Shown here: positions 34,165 through 43,671 of the stretch, in pieces | Numbering within the stretch: the first letter of the stretch is position 1 | Layout of the letters: each line of letters starts with the position of its first letter | Origin: UBA6623 sp965217195 | GTDB taxonomy: Bacteria; Acidobacteriota; Terriglobia; Bryobacterales; UBA6623 | Length of the DNA: 64,000 nucleotides | Assembly: GCA_965217195.1 (NCBI GenBank) | Contig: CBDCHL010000005.1 | Location: 1,625,541 to 1,689,540 of the forward strand | Reading direction: 5' to 3' | Translations under genes and position numbers: made by a program | The notes under the pieces: generated by a model | Told to the model about the DNA's origin: nothing | Databases searched by the model: none | Seen by the model: the letters and a program-made list of their open reading frames with translations, nothing else

Positions 34165-34647
34165 TGCTTACTCCATAAGGAAAATATCGATTGCCGGAAT
34201 CGACCTTTCGAACCAAGGCTCCAGCGGCAGTTACCGCTCTCCCGCCGACCGGCTCGTTTCAGCCGACAGTTCCAGCTCTCAACCCCTTATGCGTAGAACG
34301 GACCTCCGAGGGGACAAAGAATATGTAAACTTTCTTACAATTTTTTCCCCCGCCTCAAACAAAGCCGGCACGCGAGCCTTCCGAACTGCCCGCACCGACG
34401 CCGAAGTAAAGTAAGTCACAATGTGCATTCCGGGCACGTTCGAGATCACTTCCGGGTCTTGAGCCGGCGGCCGTGCATGCGATAAGATAAGATGCTGTCC
34501 ACCGCAAGGGACGCTCGACTGTAGGTTCGATGAATCGCGTCTCTATACCCGCGGGGAGGACGACATGCTCCGCCTTCGTTCGAGGGCCGGGTTGGTAAAA
34601 CACAAGAAATCAATACGATAGCGATGCTGAAGACAGACGGCGCCCTT
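34165..34647. other. Divergent intergenic region (csp / ABC operon)
   Basis: About 480 bases with no supported gene. An A/T-rich patch near 34315-34352 stands out from the GC-rich background and may mark promoters for the divergent transcripts. No -35/-10 pair was convincing. Confidence 0.4.
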
Positions 34648-35553
34648 ATGATCGAGGCGGCGGGCCTCAGCAAGTTTTATGGAGCCTTCGCCGCCATTCG
34701 AGATGTCAGCTTCTCGGTCCGACAAGGACAGGTCACGGCCTTCCTAGGTCCGAATGGAGCCGGCAAATCGACAACCCTCAAGATTCTCACCGGCTATTTG
34801 AGCCCCAGCGCGGGAACTGCCCGAATCGCGGGCCTCAATGTGGCCTCGGATCGCATCGAAGCGGTTGCGCGCATAGGCTATCTGCCTGAAAACGGGCCTC
34901 TTTACCCCGAGATGACCCCTCGCGAACTGCTCGAATTCCTGGGCCAAGCTCGCGGATTGGCTGATGGTCGGCTGGGGGAACGCATGGAAGCGGTCATCGC
35001 TCAGTGCAACCTCCAATCCGTTGCTGAAAAGAGCATTTATAAGCTCTCGAAAGGCTATCGCCAGCGCGTCGGCATGGCGCAGGTCCTGCTCCACGAGCCG
35101 GACATTCTGATCATGGACGAGCCTACCAGCGGCCTCGACCCTAATCAGATCCGCGACGTGAGAGAGTTGGTTCGCGAACTCGGCGAGACGAAGACGATCC
35201 TGATCTCGACCCACATCCTCCAGGAAGTGAAGGCCGTCGCCGATCAGGTGATCTTGATCCACGAAGGCCGCATCGTCTTCGACGGCACGCCGGACGAAAT
35301 GGCGGATGGAGAAACCCTCGAAGACGCCTTCTACCGCTTGACCGCGCACGGCCCGGACCAGCAGTCCGGAGCGGAGTCAGAAATGAATGGCGAGCCGGAA
35401 GAGTCAGCTTCTACGACGTTGGCCGCCGAGGCTCCAACCGCGGACCATGCCCCTTTGGAAAAGGGTACGGCTGTTCCGGCGCAAAACGCGCCGTCGGCGC
35501 CCGCCGAGCAAAGTTCGGACACCGACCCCGCCGCCGAGGAGAGCAAACAATGA
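34648..35553 (+). CDS. ABC transporter ATPase, GldA/ABC-2 type
   Basis: A 301-residue ATP-binding subunit. Walker A FLGPNGAGKSTT near residue 34, Q-loop region GYLPENGPLYPEMT near 80, signature LSKGYRQRVGMAQ near 132, Walker B ILIMDEPTSGLD near 153, and H-loop STHILQEV near 188. The C-terminal 75 residues are a disordered Ala/Pro/Glu/Ser-rich extension not needed for the fold. The methionine at 34648 is used; one eight codons upstream is possible. Its stop overlaps the next ATG (ATGA). Together with the fused permease/GldG protein and the DUF4340 protein it forms the Gld-type ABC operon. Confidence 0.92.
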   Translation: MIEAAGLSKFYGAFAAIRDVSFSVRQGQVTAFLGPNGAGKSTTLKILTGYLSPSAGTARIAGLNVASDRIEAVARIGYLPENGPLYPEMTPRELLEFLGQARGLADGRLGERMEAVIAQCNLQSVAEKSIYKLSKGYRQRVGMAQVLLHEPDILIMDEPTSGLDPNQIRDVRELVRELGETKTILISTHILQEVKAVADQVILIHEGRIVFDGTPDEMADGETLEDAFYRLTAHGPDQQSGAESEMNGEPEESASTTLAAEAPTADHAPLEKGTAVPAQNAPSAPAEQSSDTDPAAEESKQ

Positions 35554-38192
35554 ACGATTCCTGGCGTCTATCCAAAGCCGTCCTGAAACGGGAACTCTCC
35601 GGCTACTTCAGCAGCCCGTCTGGCTATGTCTTCATCACTCTTTTCGTCTTTCTGAGCGCCATCGCGGCGTTCTGGCAAGAGGCGTTCTTTGCGAACAACC
35701 TCGCGAATCTTGGTCAGCTCAACAACTTCTTCCCGTACCTGCTGATCTTCCTGATCCCGGCCATCACGATGACGATGTGGGCCGAGGAAAAGCGCAACGG
35801 AACCGACGAGTTGTTGCTCACGCTGCCTGCCACCGATTTCGAAATCGTCGTCGGTAAATACCTGGCCGCATTGGCGATCTACACGGTCGCGCTGTTGTTT
35901 TCCCTCAGTCACGTCTTCGTTCTGCTATGGCTGGGCAGCCCCGATCTCGGCCTGCTCTTCTCAACCTATTTCGGGTATTGGCTGATGGGCGCCGCTTTGC
36001 TGGCCCTCGGAATGGTCGCCTCGCTGCTCACCGACAATCTAACCGTCGCGTTCATTCTGGGCGCCGTGCTCTGCGCCGTTCCGGTGTTCATCAACGACGC
36101 GGGCGTAATCCTCAGCGGCGGCTTGGGCCGATTGGCCGAAGGCCTCTCATTCCGAGAACAATTTCGGGATCCCGCGAACGGCGTGATTTCGCTCTCATCG
36201 CTGCTCTACTTCGTTGGTTTTACGGCGGCCATGCTTTATCTCAATGTCGCCCTTCTGGGCCGGCGGCACTGGCCGACTGGAAAAGACGCCGTCAGGCTCG
36301 GACGCCACTACGCGCTCCGCGGCGTGGCTCTAGTCGTCGCGGTTGGGGCGCTCACGATCTTCGCCGACCGGATCGGGGGAAGGGTGGACCTGACCGCAGA
36401 ACAAATCCATTCGCTCTCCGATGACACCGTCGAGCTGCTGGAAAACCTCGACACCGAAAAACCCGTCTTCATCCAAGCCTTCCTAAGCCCTGAAGTTCCA
36501 AGAAGTTACGTCCAAACCCGCACCAACATCATGAACTTGTTGCGCGAATTCGACTCGGAAGGCGGCGATCGGGTACACTCCCGCATCGTGATGACCGAGA
36601 AGTACACGCCCGAAGCCCGCGAGGCACAAGAACGCTACAACATTTCCGCGAAAGATCTGCCTATTTGGGAACAAACCGCCGGCGGAACCAACGCCATCTT
36701 CATGGGCATCGCCTTTAGCGCGGGCGCGGAAGAGTTCGTGATTCCTTTCTTCGACGCCGGTTTGCCTGTCGAATACGAACTGATGCGGTCGGTCCGGGTC
36801 GTGGCCCGCACTGAAAAAAAGAGGGTCGGCATCCTGGATACCAAGGCGAAACTCTTCGGAGGCTTTGATTTTCAAGCGCGGCGGCAGTCGCCCGACTGGT
36901 CGATCGTGGCGGAGTTGCGCAAGCAATACGAAGTGGTCACCGTCCCCCCCGGTAGCGAATACCCGACCGACCTCGACGCCCTGCTGGTGACCCTTCCCAA
37001 CACCCTCCAGCAGGCCGAAGTGGATCGGCTCACCGAGTACGCCAAGGAAGGTAATCCGTTGCTGGTGGCCGTCGACCCGCTGCCCGCGTTCAACATCGAA
37101 CTGTCTCCGCAGCAGCAGCCGCAAAACCCGTTCAACCGCGGTGCGCCCCCACCTCCACTGCCGGCCGATTTGACGCCCCTGATGGACGTCCTCGGCGTGG
37201 AATGGGACCACAACCAGGTCGCCTGGGATCGCTATAACCCGCATCCGCAATACCGCACGTTGCCGCCCGAAATTCTCTTCATCGGATCGGGAAGCGGGCC
37301 CGATGACGCCTTCAACCCCGACGATGAAATCACATCAGGGATGCAAGAGCTCGTTGCCCTTTACGGCGGTGTTCTCAAGCCCAAAGAAGGTGCCGATGTT
37401 GACTTCGTTCCGCTGCTCTCCACCGGCCCGGATTCCAACACGGCGCTGTGGATGCGCCTGGTCCAGCGAAGTCTGTTCGGCGTGCAGATTTCCACCAATT
37501 TGCGGCATCGACCGAATAACGAACGCTATGTACTTGCGGCGCGCACCCGCGGCAAGTCCGGTGATACGCCGGTTAATGCGGTTGTCGTCGCTGACGTGGA
37601 CATGATGGGTGAGCAGTTCTTTCAACTACGGCGCCAGGGCATGGGAGTTTTGAGCTTTGACAACGTAACGTTCTTGCTCAACGCGGTGGATTATCTGGTG
37701 GGCGACGACTCCTTCATCGCGCTCCGCAAACGCCGCCGCAAGCATCGCACGCTCGAGGCGATGGAATCGCGCACAAAGGTTTACGAGGACCAGCGGCTCG
37801 CGGACACGCAAGAAGCCGAAGCCTCAGCCGAAAAGCAGCTCGAGGAAGCTCAGGCCCGGCTTGACAGCGCCGTCGAGGAGTTGCGCAACCGGACCGACCT
37901 CGATCAACAGACCAAGCGGATCATGATCGCGAATCAGCAGAAGGCCGAGAATCGCCGGCTGCAGGTCGCGCGCGCCAACATCGAGGACGAAAAACAACGC
38001 CTGATCGAAAACGCCCGCGCCGACATGGAAAGCTCGACCCGCACGATTCAAAACACGATCAAGGTCCTGGCCGTCGCGCTATCGCCGGTCCCGGCCTTCG
38101 CCTTATTTGTATGGGTGTCGCTCCGCCGGTTGCGGCGTGAAACCATCGGCGTCTCCGCCGATCGCTTGCTGACCGAAGACCGAGCCCCGTAA
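35550..38192 (+). CDS. Fused ABC-2 permease and GldG-like auxiliary protein
   Basis: An 880-residue fusion. Residues 1-245 are a GldF-like ABC-2 permease: LKRELSGYFSSPSGYVFITL, then six membrane helices with the EEKRNGTDELLLTLPATDFEIVVGKY loop. A further helix lies near 255-275. Residues 290-700 are the periplasmic GldG/ABC_transp_aux domain (LSDDTVELLENLDTEKPVFIQAF...NLLREFDSEGGD, VDPLPAFNIEL). A coiled coil (735-830) and a last membrane helix (838-860) follow. In Bacteroidota GldF and GldG are separate gliding proteins; here one chain carries both. It overlaps the ATPase gene by four bases and precedes the DUF4340 gene. The substrate is unknown. Confidence 0.9.
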   Translation: MNDSWRLSKAVLKRELSGYFSSPSGYVFITLFVFLSAIAAFWQEAFFANNLANLGQLNNFFPYLLIFLIPAITMTMWAEEKRNGTDELLLTLPATDFEIVVGKYLAALAIYTVALLFSLSHVFVLLWLGSPDLGLLFSTYFGYWLMGAALLALGMVASLLTDNLTVAFILGAVLCAVPVFINDAGVILSGGLGRLAEGLSFREQFRDPANGVISLSSLLYFVGFTAAMLYLNVALLGRRHWPTGKDAVRLGRHYALRGVALVVAVGALTIFADRIGGRVDLTAEQIHSLSDDTVELLENLDTEKPVFIQAFLSPEVPRSYVQTRTNIMNLLREFDSEGGDRVHSRIVMTEKYTPEAREAQERYNISAKDLPIWEQTAGGTNAIFMGIAFSAGAEEFVIPFFDAGLPVEYELMRSVRVVARTEKKRVGILDTKAKLFGGFDFQARRQSPDWSIVAELRKQYEVVTVPPGSEYPTDLDALLVTLPNTLQQAEVDRLTEYAKEGNPLLVAVDPLPAFNIELSPQQQPQNPFNRGAPPPPLPADLTPLMDVLGVEWDHNQVAWDRYNPHPQYRTLPPEILFIGSGSGPDDAFNPDDEITSGMQELVALYGGVLKPKEGADVDFVPLLSTGPDSNTALWMRLVQRSLFGVQISTNLRHRPNNERYVLAARTRGKSGDTPVNAVVVADVDMMGEQFFQLRRQGMGVLSFDNVTFLLNAVDYLVGDDSFIALRKRRRKHRTLEAMESRTKVYEDQRLADTQEAEASAEKQLEEAQARLDSAVEELRNRTDLDQQTKRIMIANQQKAENRRLQVARANIEDEKQRLIENARADMESSTRTIQNTIKVLAVALSPVPAFALFVWVSLRRLRRETIGVSADRLLTEDRAP

Positions 38193-38233
38193 CGGGAGAC
38201 GCGAACCAATCACCGATGTGCTGAGAGGTAAGG

Positions 38234-39481
38234 ATGAACGAACTGCAAAAAACTGCTGTCTTCTGCGTTACGGCCGCAGTCCTGAGCCTGGCCGCCGTCG
38301 TCGTTGACCCCGGGGACGTCACACCTGACATCTTCGATGACCAAGGCGAGCCGTTCTTCCCGACGTTCACCGACGCGCAGGCGCCGAAAGCGATCGAAGT
38401 CATCGACTACGACGAAGACACCGCCACGGCGCGACCCCTCAAGGTTGAGTTTCAGGACAACAAGTGGATCATTCCTTCCCACCACAGTTACCCGGCCGAC
38501 GCGGAACAGCGCCTGGCCAACACCGCCGCTGCCCTCATGGAGCTACGCAAGGACATGACCATTTCCGGTCGCATCGAGGATCACTCCGAGTACGGCGTGA
38601 TTGACCCCATCGATACCAAGGCCACGACCCTGACCGGCCGCGGCAAGCGCGTGACGCTGCGCGACGAGAACAACGCCGTGCTGGCTGACTTCGTCGTGGG
38701 CAAAGAGGTCGAGGGCAAGGCCGGTTACCGCTACCTGCGCGTACCCTCCCAACGCCGCACCTACGCCGTCAAGACCGACGCCGATGTTTCCGCCGATTTC
38801 GCCGACTGGATCGAAACCGACCTGCTCAAAATCAACGTCGCCCATATCCGCAAGATTTCGATCAACAGCTATTCGATCAACGAGCGTCGAGGTACTCTCG
38901 AAAACCAGGAGCGCAACACCCTCACCAAGCGCGACGACAAGTGGCGCATGAGCGGCGGACGCGCTCCGAAAGACACCAAAGTCGACGCCTTGACCAAAGC
39001 GCTCGACGACTTGCGCATCGTCGATGTTCAGCCGAAGCCGGAAAACCTCACGCGTGACCTCAAGACCAAAGAGGGTATCCGCATGTCGATGGACTCCGTG
39101 ATGTCGCTACGTCAAAAGGGGTTCTTCATCACCCCGCGGGGGCAGTTGTTCTCGAATGAAGGCGAGGTGATCGTCGAGACGGCCAACGGGCTGGAGTACA
39201 CTCTACGCTTTGGCGAAATCGCCTCGGGAGCCAGGGCGGCCACCAACGAGGCCGGTTCGAAACCCACCGGCGCTGAGCAAGAACGTCGCTACCTTTTCAT
39301 CACCGTCAATCACAGCACCGCCCGCGCCAAGCGCTACACCGACGAAGGCAAAGAGCCCGACAAGAAAGGCGAAGAACTGGCCCGCGAGCTGCGCACCCGC
39401 TTCGCCGACTGGTATTACGTCATCTCCGGCGCCGACTTCAACAACCTCCGGCCGCGCCGCCGCGACTTGCTAAAAGGGTGA
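38234..39481 (+). CDS. DUF4340 domain-containing protein of the Gld-type ABC operon
   Basis: A 415-residue protein with an N-terminal membrane helix (residues 5-25, AVFCVTAAVLSLAAVVVDPG) and an extracytoplasmic part rich in beta strands. Blocks typical of DUF4340 are present: FQDNKWIIPSHHSYPADAEQ, LADFVVGKEVEGKAGYRYLR and DWIETDLLKINVAHIRKISI. It closes the operon 41 bases after the fused permease. This three-gene set (ATPase, GldF/G, DUF4340) recurs in Acidobacteriota. The likely role is an accessory binding or scaffolding subunit. Confidence 0.88.
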   Translation: MNELQKTAVFCVTAAVLSLAAVVVDPGDVTPDIFDDQGEPFFPTFTDAQAPKAIEVIDYDEDTATARPLKVEFQDNKWIIPSHHSYPADAEQRLANTAAALMELRKDMTISGRIEDHSEYGVIDPIDTKATTLTGRGKRVTLRDENNAVLADFVVGKEVEGKAGYRYLRVPSQRRTYAVKTDADVSADFADWIETDLLKINVAHIRKISINSYSINERRGTLENQERNTLTKRDDKWRMSGGRAPKDTKVDALTKALDDLRIVDVQPKPENLTRDLKTKEGIRMSMDSVMSLRQKGFFITPRGQLFSNEGEVIVETANGLEYTLRFGEIASGARAATNEAGSKPTGAEQERRYLFITVNHSTARAKRYTDEGKEPDKKGEELARELRTRFADWYYVISGADFNNLRPRRRDLLKG

Positions 39482-39572
39482 TGTGCGACTCCATCGAGAC
39501 ACGACCCACATCTTGTGCGTTATCGCGGACCGCATGAGCCGCGTTCCGCGCGGCTTCCGATTTGAGCTGTAG

Positions 39573-39593
39573 GCCGGTCGTTTTACGGCCGGC
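39573..39593. terminator. Hairpin downstream of the ABC operon
   Basis: GCCGGTCGT / ACGGCCGGC pair over 9 positions (one G-U) with a TTT loop, about 90 bases after the DUF4340 stop. The lack of a T run makes it only a candidate; it may instead be a dispersed hairpin repeat. Confidence 0.3.
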
Positions 39594-39728
39594 AGGCGGA
39601 ACCCGGCTCCCGCTCGCTTCCAGCCCGTTTTCAACGGACTTCCCCGGAACTAGGGCGGTTTTTCACCGATCCGGAGACGAACTAAACTAACGAAAGCAAT
39701 CCGACCGGCCTCTCAATTCGCAACCCTC

Positions 39729-40148
39729 ATGCCAAAACCCTCCGTCCTATTCCTCTGCACCGGCAATTCCTGCCGCAGCCAAATGGCCGAGGGGCTGTTA
39801 CGCGAAATGGCGGGTGATCGTTTCGAGGCCGCAAGCGCCGGCACCAAGCCCGTCGGCCTGAATCCCCTGGCCGTCCAAGCGATGGCGGAACTCGACCTCG
39901 ACATCTCGGGCCGGCCGTCGAGACACGTCGATTCGCTCACCGGAAAGGCCTTCACTCACGTCATCACCGTCTGTGACAACGCACGCGACACCTGCCCCAC
40001 TTTCCCCGCCGAGGTCAGGAGCCACCACTGGAGCTTCGACGACCCCGCCGAGGCCGAAGGCGACGACGCAGAACGTATGCCCGTCTTCCGCCGCGTCCGC
40101 GACGAAATCGCCGACCGCATCAGAGAGTTCATCGCGGCCAACCCGTAG
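39729..40148 (+). CDS. arsC: Arsenate reductase, LMW-phosphatase/thioredoxin type
   Basis: A 139-residue enzyme reducing arsenate to arsenite through a cysteine relay. The P-loop FLCTGNSCRSQMAEGLLR holds the nucleophilic Cys near residue 10. VCDNARDTCPTFP (near 81-90) holds the two relay cysteines typical of the Bacillus/Staphylococcus ArsC class, reduced by thioredoxin. HHWSFDDPAEAEG supplies the general-acid Asp. No arsenite pump or ArsR gene lies nearby, so it appears as a stand-alone resistance gene. Confidence 0.92.
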   Translation: MPKPSVLFLCTGNSCRSQMAEGLLREMAGDRFEAASAGTKPVGLNPLAVQAMAELDLDISGRPSRHVDSLTGKAFTHVITVCDNARDTCPTFPAEVRSHHWSFDDPAEAEGDDAERMPVFRRVRDEIADRIREFIAANP

Positions 40149-40161
40149 CCGAAGCCGCCCG

Positions 40162-40947
40162 CTAGCGCCGACCCGGCTTCTTCTTGTCGAGAAACGCCCC
40201 GATCCTTTCGCGGGCTTCCTCACCGGCGCGGGCGGCGGCAAGCCGCAAAGAGGTGTCTTGGAGTATCGCATCGTCGATAGGCTTCCCACTGACGGCTTTG
40301 ATGAGATCTTTCGCCGCCCGCACGGCCCGCGGCCCCGACTGCAACACCTCTGCGGTGATGCGCTCCACCGCCCCGTCGAGATCCGCGGCCGGCACGACTT
40401 CGTGAACTAACCCGATCCGACGAGCTTGCGCCGCAGTGAACCGCTCGGCCGTCAAGAAATACCGCCGAGCCGCACGCGCACCGATCGCCGCCACAACAAA
40501 CGGGCTGATAGCCGCCGGGATAAGCCCCAGCCGTGCTTCTGAAAAACAAAACACCGCATCGTCCGACGCTACGGCGATGTCGCAACACGCCGTCAGCCCG
40601 ACTCCGCCCCCAAAGGCCGCCCCCTGCACTTTGGCAATGGCCGGTGCGCTCAACCCGTCGAGCGCACTGAGCATCTCCGACAATCGAAGCGCATCTCGGG
40701 CATTCTCCTCTTCGGAATGGTCTGCCATGCGGCGCATCCATTCAAGGTCGCCACCCGCCGAGAAACTCTTACCCTCAGCCGCCAGCACAACAACCCGCAC
40801 GCCCTCCGCTTGTTCGATCCACTCAAACGCCGCCGTCAACTCGGCAATCAGCGCATCGTCAAAGGCATTGTGCACCTCGGGACGGTTCAAGGTAACCGTC
40901 ACCACGCCGGCCGGCGTCGTTTCCGTCACCAATCGTTGGGAAGACAT
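40162..40947 (-). CDS. Enoyl-CoA hydratase family, methylglutaconyl-CoA-hydratase-like
   Basis: A 261-residue crotonase-fold protein. NRPEVHNAFDDALIAEL near residue 21, KSFSAGGDLEWMRRMA near 59 (the AGGDLxWM form is typical of methylglutaconyl-CoA hydratases of leucine breakdown), KVQGAAFGGGVGLTACCD near 104 and EARLGLIPAAISPFV near 135. The second catalytic Glu position is Ala-rich here, as in that subgroup. Its C-terminus runs convergent with arsC, 13 bases apart. The other leucine-degradation genes are not in the window. Confidence 0.87.
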   Translation of the reverse strand: MSSQRLVTETTPAGVVTVTLNRPEVHNAFDDALIAELTAAFEWIEQAEGVRVVVLAAEGKSFSAGGDLEWMRRMADHSEEENARDALRLSEMLSALDGLSAPAIAKVQGAAFGGGVGLTACCDIAVASDDAVFCFSEARLGLIPAAISPFVVAAIGARAARRYFLTAERFTAAQARRIGLVHEVVPAADLDGAVERITAEVLQSGPRAVRAAKDLIKAVSGKPIDDAILQDTSLRLAAARAGEEARERIGAFLDKKKPGRR

Positions 40948-41014
40948 CTGCGGCGACTTCAGTGAAGGTACGGAGCGCCCTCAATTCCGCCCCGCAAACA
41001 GAATTCGCAGTGAA

Positions 41015-41045
41015 GATTCAGAGCCCAGAGCGAAAGCGACGGGCC
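41015..41045. repeat. Short dispersed repeat, copy 1
   Basis: TCAGAGCCCAGAGCGAAAGC followed by GACGGGCC. A near-identical copy lies at 43462-43490. It sits in the spacer between the hydratase and the phosphatidyltransferase. Confidence 0.6.
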
Positions 41046-41121
41046 CTCGCCGACCGCCCTGACAAATTCGAGAAACGTGCGGACACGACGAGCCCGACCT
41101 CCCCCCAGCGCGAAACGGTAC

Positions 41122-41805
41122 TCAAACCGCCGCCGACCCGTAGCCTTCGGAAAGATCCCCCGAAGTCGCGCCTTCTTCGCCCTGCTCGGCGGCGGCCTCG
41201 GCGGCGGCCTTTTCCGCCTTATCAATCTCCCGCGTGCCCGTCCAGGTATGGATAATCCGGTGAATCACCGTAATGTTCGAAAGCACCGCCAGCACCCACA
41301 GCACCGGCGCCATGCGATTAGCCAACGCCCCGATGATGATCAGCACGATTCTCTCCGGTCGCTCGAGGAAGCCGACTTTGCAACTCGGCATCACGTTTTC
41401 CGCGCGAGCCCGCGAATAGCTGACCATCACCGAACCTGTCATCACCACCGCGGTCAGCACGATGTAGCCGAAGCGATTGATCGAGGCGTAGTAGACCAAC
41501 AGGCCCATCAGCAGGATCAGGTCCGAGTAACGGTCCATCACCGAGTCAAGGAAGCCGCCGAACCGCGTCACGCGGTTGCTGGTGCGGGCCACCGGCCCGT
41601 CGACCAGGTCAAAAACGGCCCCGCACAGTACTACGATCCCGGCCGACGTGAATTCGCCGCGCGAAAACAGCCAGGCGGCAACTGCATTGATGGCGAGCCC
41701 AAGAGCGGTGAGGAAGTTCGGGTGGACCCGCGCGCCGCTGAGCAGACGAACAATGCCGCCCAGAATCCAACCGGCGCCGGAGCCGATCGCTCGACCGAAA
41801 GTCAT
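41122..41805 (-). CDS. CDP-alcohol phosphatidyltransferase
   Basis: A 227-residue membrane enzyme. The family motif D-x2-D-G-x2-A-R-x8-G-x3-D-x3-D is present near residues 65-95 (DLVDGPVARTSN, then GGFLDSVMDRYSD). Several membrane helices surround it. It would transfer a phosphatidyl group from CDP-diacylglycerol to an alcohol; resemblance is closest to inositol-phosphate-type synthases, but the acceptor is not certain. The charged tail (EKAAAEAAAEQGEEGATSGD) is variable. It follows greA by 11 bases, so the two are co-transcribed. Confidence 0.88.
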   Translation of the reverse strand: MTFGRAIGSGAGWILGGIVRLLSGARVHPNFLTALGLAINAVAAWLFSRGEFTSAGIVVLCGAVFDLVDGPVARTSNRVTRFGGFLDSVMDRYSDLILLMGLLVYYASINRFGYIVLTAVVMTGSVMVSYSRARAENVMPSCKVGFLERPERIVLIIIGALANRMAPVLWVLAVLSNITVIHRIIHTWTGTREIDKAEKAAAEAAAEQGEEGATSGDLSEGYGSAAV

Positions 41806-41816
41806 ACTTCTCTAGT

Positions 41817-42293
41817 CTACGCTTCGAGCTGATCGTGAATCGTGGTGAGCTTCAAAATCTCGAACTCTTTTTCGCCCGCCGGCGTGCGGACTTCGGCGAC
41901 ATCGCCTACCTGCTTGCCCAACAACCCGCGCCCGATCGGCGACGTGGTCGAAATCTTGCCGTTGGGGACATCGGTCTCTTCCGAAGTGACGAGGTGATAC
42001 TCCACTTCCTTGTCATTATCGACGTCATACACCATCACGGTCGAGCCGAGTCCAACCGAGTCCGTGGAGATCTTGCTGACGTCAATCATGCTCAGGTCCG
42101 AAAGCCGCTTTTTGAACTGCCTGAGCCGAGCACTGACGAAGTCCTGCCGCTCTTTGGCGGCGGAATACTCGGCGTTCTCGCTCAAGTCGCCGAGTTCGCG
42201 GGCTTTTTGAATCTCCTTCGGAAGCTGATGCAGCAACTCGTGCTCGAGAGCCTTGATCTCCGTTTCAAGCTTCGCCAGGAAGTCAACAGCCAT
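41817..42293 (-). CDS. greA: Transcription elongation factor GreA
   Basis: A 158-residue factor that enters the RNA polymerase secondary channel and stimulates cleavage of backtracked RNA. The N-terminal coiled coil carries RELGDLSENAEYSAAKERQ with the catalytic acidic pair (D and E) at its tip. The C-terminal FKBP-like domain has VEYHLVTSEETD, ISTTSPIGRGLLGKQVGD and a final EFEILKL strand. Normal length. First gene of a pair with the phosphatidyltransferase. Confidence 0.95.
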   Translation of the reverse strand: MAVDFLAKLETEIKALEHELLHQLPKEIQKARELGDLSENAEYSAAKERQDFVSARLRQFKKRLSDLSMIDVSKISTDSVGLGSTVMVYDVDNDKEVEYHLVTSEETDVPNGKISTTSPIGRGLLGKQVGDVAEVRTPAGEKEFEILKLTTIHDQLEA

Positions 42294-42491
42294 AAAGTTC
42301 TACCACGGTGGAAACCGAACCCGCTTTCGTACCGGCTCAAGCATCGCCAGGTACCGGAAATCTTCACCCATTATAGAACCACCTCCAAATGGAACTCTTC
42401 GACCGCAAGATCGCGTTGACACCCATCGGACACCGGGACGTGGCGCACGCTTCAAGCGTGCCGTGTCGCCAATCGTGGCGACATGTCCGAC

Positions 42492-43193
42492 TCAGCGACT
42501 GCCGGCCTTGAGAACAATATCCTTGAATTCCACCCACATTGGCTTTCCGCTGTGCATTTGCAGACCGATCACGCCGCTGTCGATGCGCTTCGACGACTCA
42601 TTGTCAATAACCCCGGAGGCCGCTTTGTCGTTGATGGTGAACGCAAAGCGATTGCCTTCGACGATCACATGTACCTCGTTCCAACCGTCGACGCGGATGT
42701 CGTCGGGAGTCAGCGCGCCCTCCAGTTCGGCGAAGGTCTTCTCGCCGGCGGCGTCGATTGTGACGAGCACCCCTCGGTCGGCTAGGTTATGCCCGCGCCA
42801 ATATCCATGAAAATCCCACGCGCCTAGGGTATGGGCCCCAATTCCGACATGCCCGAAATCCACGTGGTAGCCGCTGATGCGGTGAGTCTCCGACTGCCCC
42901 ACCAGCCCGCGGACATGGATCCCCGAGTTCGCGGGGGAGCTGATGCGATAGGAAAGTTTCAGTTCAAAGTCGCTCAATTCGCCGCCCGTCCAAATCAAGT
43001 CGGAGCCCTCGCCCTGCGCCCTGCCGACGAGCACCCCGGCGCGAACCGTCCAGTCAGCGGTGCGTTCGGCGGGCAGCACTCGCCAACCGTCCAAGCTTGC
43101 GCCGTCGAAGATACGAACGAAGCCCTCATCCGCGGCCCCGACCGCAATGAGACCAAGGCCAAGGAAGACGATGAAGATCAAGAACCGCGTCAT
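42492..43193 (-). CDS. Secreted DUF1080 protein (3-keto-disaccharide-hydrolase-like)
   Basis: A 233-residue exported protein. Signal peptide at residues 1-20 (MTRFLIFIVFLGLGLIAVGA). The concanavalin-like DUF1080 domain starts FVRIFDGASLDGWRV, continues WTVRAGVLVGRAQGEGSDLIW, and holds ELKLSYRISSPANSGIHVRG and GVIGLQMHSGKPMWVEFKDI. The start at 43193 gives the signal; the frame is open further upstream without resemblance. The family is linked to sugar-polymer and 3-keto-sugar breakdown. Stands alone. Confidence 0.88.
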   Translation of the reverse strand: MTRFLIFIVFLGLGLIAVGAADEGFVRIFDGASLDGWRVLPAERTADWTVRAGVLVGRAQGEGSDLIWTGGELSDFELKLSYRISSPANSGIHVRGLVGQSETHRISGYHVDFGHVGIGAHTLGAWDFHGYWRGHNLADRGVLVTIDAAGEKTFAELEGALTPDDIRVDGWNEVHVIVEGNRFAFTINDKAASGVIDNESSKRIDSGVIGLQMHSGKPMWVEFKDIVLKAGSR

Positions 43194-43671
43194 TGGGAAT
43201 TGGAACGCTGTAGACACTCCCCGCTTCAATCCGTTCTCACGGCGGCGGCGAGAAGTAATCGCAACGACCGTACTTGTTGCAATTCTATCGGAAACAAAAC
43301 CATTTCGGACCGCTCGTCCTGGCCGGCGCAGGGATCGCGGATACCTGCGGCCCTGTCCGACAAACCGTCCGACCGGAACAATGCGCGCGCCCTGGGCCAC
43401 CGCCCCCCAGAGCCCAACCCGCGGCGAACCTCAACCCGTCCTGGAGCCGGCGCCAATCAGAATCAGAGCCCAGAGCGCGAGCGACGGGCCACCCCCCGTC
43501 AACGCCGACCCGCCGCACCCCGAGCGCCTCGGTTTCGAGCCGCGAAAGGGGGCGGGCAAACAGCAGCGCCCGACGCAGGCACATCCAAGGTGAATTCCGG
43601 GGTGGTACAACAATAGGGCGGATTGATGACATGCCCGGATTGACGACATGCCCCGGATTGACGAGATACCA
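43194..43671. other. Gene-free spacer with a dispersed repeat
   Basis: About 480 bases with no supported gene. It contains the second dispersed repeat copy (43462-43490) and, near 43630-43665, a short direct repeat of CCCGGATTGACGA just before the TlpA-like gene. Confidence 0.4.
43462..43490. repeat. Short dispersed repeat, copy 2
   Basis: ATCAGAGCCCAGAGCGCGAG followed by CGACGGGCC; differs from the copy at 41015-41045 at only a few bases. Confidence 0.6.
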
